NCBI GenBank assembly: GCA_031363085.1
Contig: JANLTU010000027.1
Location: 1 to 14,834, forward strand
Length of the DNA: 14,834 nt
From: UBA6921 sp031363085
GTDB lineage: Bacteria > Pseudomonadota > Gammaproteobacteria > SG8-11
Direction of reading: 5' to 3'
Shown: piece by piece, positions 13,674 to 14,834 of the stretch
Layout of the letters: each line of letters starts with the position of its first letter
Position numbering within the stretch: position 1 is the first letter of the stretch
Translations under genes and position numbers: made by a program
Notes under the pieces: model-generated
Databases searched by the model: none
What the model was told of the DNA's origin: nothing
Seen by the model: the letters and a program-made list of their open reading frames with translations, nothing else

Positions 13674-13735
13674 ATTTCCTCAAGACGGGTGCTGTGTGGT
13701 GTTAGCCAAATGTCCGCTGGAATGACGAGTTGAGT

Positions 13736-14281
13736 CTAGCGGGGCTGACCGGAGCGATGCTGCGGAAGTGATCTTGCTTCGATCTTACTCGCCATCGTCC
13801 TCACCATGATGGGGACGATCAAGCGATGAAAATGCTTCACCACTGAAAAATACACAATCCCCAAAGTGTTTTTTGTTTTCACCAGCGTTGAGACCACCAA
13901 TTGAGGGCCAGTGTCGTTATACATCAACAATAGCGAGGTTCGAAAATCCAGATGGCTATCGTCTTCGCCAATGATCGCTTCGGTGTCAGTGATCCCGAGT
14001 ATACGAAACAGCCCGATTCTTTGTTCCACGTGATATGGGGGGTCAAGGTCGCGTAGCTGATGCTGGCCAGTTTTCAAGCCGAGGCGCCCAACAATTTGAT
14101 TGCGCAGTGCGAAGAGGCGATCAACCCAACCCGGTGCGGATTGAAAAAAGGCCGCGATCAGCTCCCACGATTCGACGTCTGTTCTGCGTAGTGAAATTGC
14201 AAACGAATCGGAATACGGATACTGGGCGCTGTCTGGATACAACGCAGATTCTGCGGGGAAGTGGTTGGTCATGAGTGTCAT
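13736..14281 (-). CDS. DUF2867 family protein
   Basis: A 181-residue protein with the DUF2867 pattern: an acidic Tyr-rich N-terminus with YSDSFAISL, a central APGWVDRLFALRNQIVGRLGLKT (49-71), DDSHLDFRTSLLLM (107-120), and VVSTLVKTKNTLGIVYFSVVKHFHRLIVP (129-157). The family is related to SRPBCC-type polyketide cyclase-like proteins and has no assigned reaction. No signal peptide or membrane span is convincing. The first ATG (14279-14281) and one three codons later are both possible; neither has a strong ribosome binding site. Confidence 0.85.
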   Translation of the reverse strand: MTLMTNHFPAESALYPDSAQYPYSDSFAISLRRTDVESWELIAAFFQSAPGWVDRLFALRNQIVGRLGLKTGQHQLRDLDPPYHVEQRIGLFRILGITDTEAIIGEDDSHLDFRTSLLLMYNDTGPQLVVSTLVKTKNTLGIVYFSVVKHFHRLIVPIMVRTMASKIEARSLPQHRSGQPR

Positions 14282-14374
14282 GAGTAATCCATAAAAGGCG
14301 AACGTTTATGTTGGAGTGCTGTAGCGAAGCGCAACAGACGTTACGCGTTAGCGCGACGGGTTTGAGCGCACACG
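14282..14374. other. Intergenic gap with imperfect palindromic repeat
   Basis: Between the GNAT stop and DUF2867 start, 14320-14357 reads as an imperfect dyad (TAGCGAAGCGCAAC, then GTTACGCGTTAGCGC). It shares TTAGCGC and GTTACG-like pieces with the REP element near 12450 and may be a degraded relative. It could also serve as the 3' hairpin of the GNAT gene. Confidence 0.3.
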
Positions 14375-14834
14375 TTACTTGATGAACGACTTGCTCATGT
14401 TGAGCGAGCGTACTGCATAGCCAAGTTCTTCGTACAGCCGAATTGCGGAAGCGTTGAATTGCCAAACGTTCAGGCGCATTTCGCTTGCGCCTAACGAAGT
14501 AGCCCAGGCTTCGGCCAGTTCCATGAGTTTGCTGCCGATGCCTTTGCTGCGCTCGGCCTGGGTGACACAAACCGAACCCACGCGCGCGAAACGAATAGGC
14601 TGCAGCATCGAGTGTGTTTCGTCGGCGAGTTGAATGGTAATGAAGCCCACGACGGAAGCCGCGATTTCCGCGACGAAAGTGGTTGCCCCTTCGCCTTGAA
14701 GGCCCTTGCACCAGTGCGCTGCGTCACGCTCGGGTTCGGCCGACGGGGCGAAGATGTCAGGCCACGCTTCATGGTGCAGCAAATTGACTTCGCGGCCAAG
14801 GACACAGAGGGCGTGGAGATCGCTAAGAACGGCT
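14375..14834 (-). CDS. GNAT family N-acetyltransferase, 5' end outside the window
   Basis: The frame stays open to the right edge. The visible part reads ...SDLHALCVLGREV, LLHHEAWPDIFAP, VGFITIQLAD, VGSVCVTQAERSKGIGSKLM and NASAIRLYEELGY. This is a GNAT acetyltransferase: strand beta4 followed by the acetyl-CoA pyrophosphate loop RSKGIG, and the C-terminal AIRLYEELGY that ends the fold. A TTG at 14780-14782 could be read as a start, but the residues upstream of it continue the family's first helix (E V . . LHHEA.PD.F), so the true start is beyond 14834. Substrate unknown; relatives acetylate small amines or protein N-termini. Confidence 0.88.
   Translation of the reverse strand, partial: AVLSDLHALCVLGREVNLLHHEAWPDIFAPSAEPERDAAHWCKGLQGEGATTFVAEIAASVVGFITIQLADETHSMLQPIRFARVGSVCVTQAERSKGIGSKLMELAEAWATSLGASEMRLNVWQFNASAIRLYEELGYAVRSLNMSKSFIK

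Noticed and set aside
12899..14834. Possible integron cassette array, suggested by several small unrelated genes in one direction
   Set aside because: I searched the gaps for paired RYYYAAC and GTTRRRY sites around palindromic spacers. Only isolated half-matches appeared (for example GTTGAGT at about 13730), with no complete attC and no integrase gene.
1..14834. CRISPR arrays, tRNA or rRNA genes, phage genes and defence systems
   Set aside because: No regularly spaced repeats, no tRNA-like cloverleaf with a TTCRANYC-type arm, no rRNA motifs, and no nuclease, helicase or phage structural genes were seen by eye on either strand.

Overview
The window looks like chromosomal DNA of a Gram-negative bacterium, most likely a gammaproteobacterium. 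The evidence is the mix of genes (bactofilin, MurI, rubredoxin with its reductase, a CheY-like two-receiver protein, a WbuC-type cupin, an IS5-group element) and the high GC of the left two thirds. No rRNA or other species-level marker is present, so nothing narrower can be said. No tRNA, rRNA or CRISPR array was seen.

Layout. (1) 9-2803, minus strand: a tight four-gene run read from bactofilin through a multi-pass membrane protein and a DOMON-like protein to a NamZ/DUF1343 protein. (2) 2940-6051, plus strand, divergent from it: murI, a 56-residue rubredoxin, a rubredoxin reductase and an alpha/beta hydrolase, all closely spaced. (3) 6014-8008, minus strand: a VOC-fold, HglS/DUF1338-like protein followed 12 bases later by a two-receiver response regulator, whose end overlaps the hydrolase gene tail-to-tail by 38 bases. 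(4) 8153-9250, plus strand: a saccharopine dehydrogenase family gene, divergent from the HglS-like gene; the pair suggests lysine or 2-aminoadipate breakdown. (5) 9336-10478, minus strand: a YafY/WYL-type regulator and a VOC-family protein. (6) 10662-12397: a WbuC-type cupin gene split near its 3' end by a complete 1261-bp IS5-group element with an exact TTAG target duplication. (7) 12398-12898: a gene-poor stretch with a REP-like double hairpin and a second inverted-repeat element placed to terminate the genes to its right. (8) 12899 to the right edge, minus strand: four small, unrelated-looking accessory genes (DUF1330, four-helix membrane protein, DUF2867, GNAT acetyltransferase that runs off the edge) in visibly more AT-rich DNA.

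Functional themes are cell-wall biology on the left (NamZ-like hydrolase, bactofilin, glutamate racemase), rubredoxin electron transfer, and a probable lysine-catabolic pair. The best-supported unusual event is the IS5 insertion in the cupin gene: removing the IS and one TTAG copy restores a normal reading frame and C-terminus. I did not find a convincing new multi-gene system. The more unusual points are the split cupin and its fusion tail, a pseudo-receiver domain, the 38-base convergent overlap, and the two repeat elements right of the IS.
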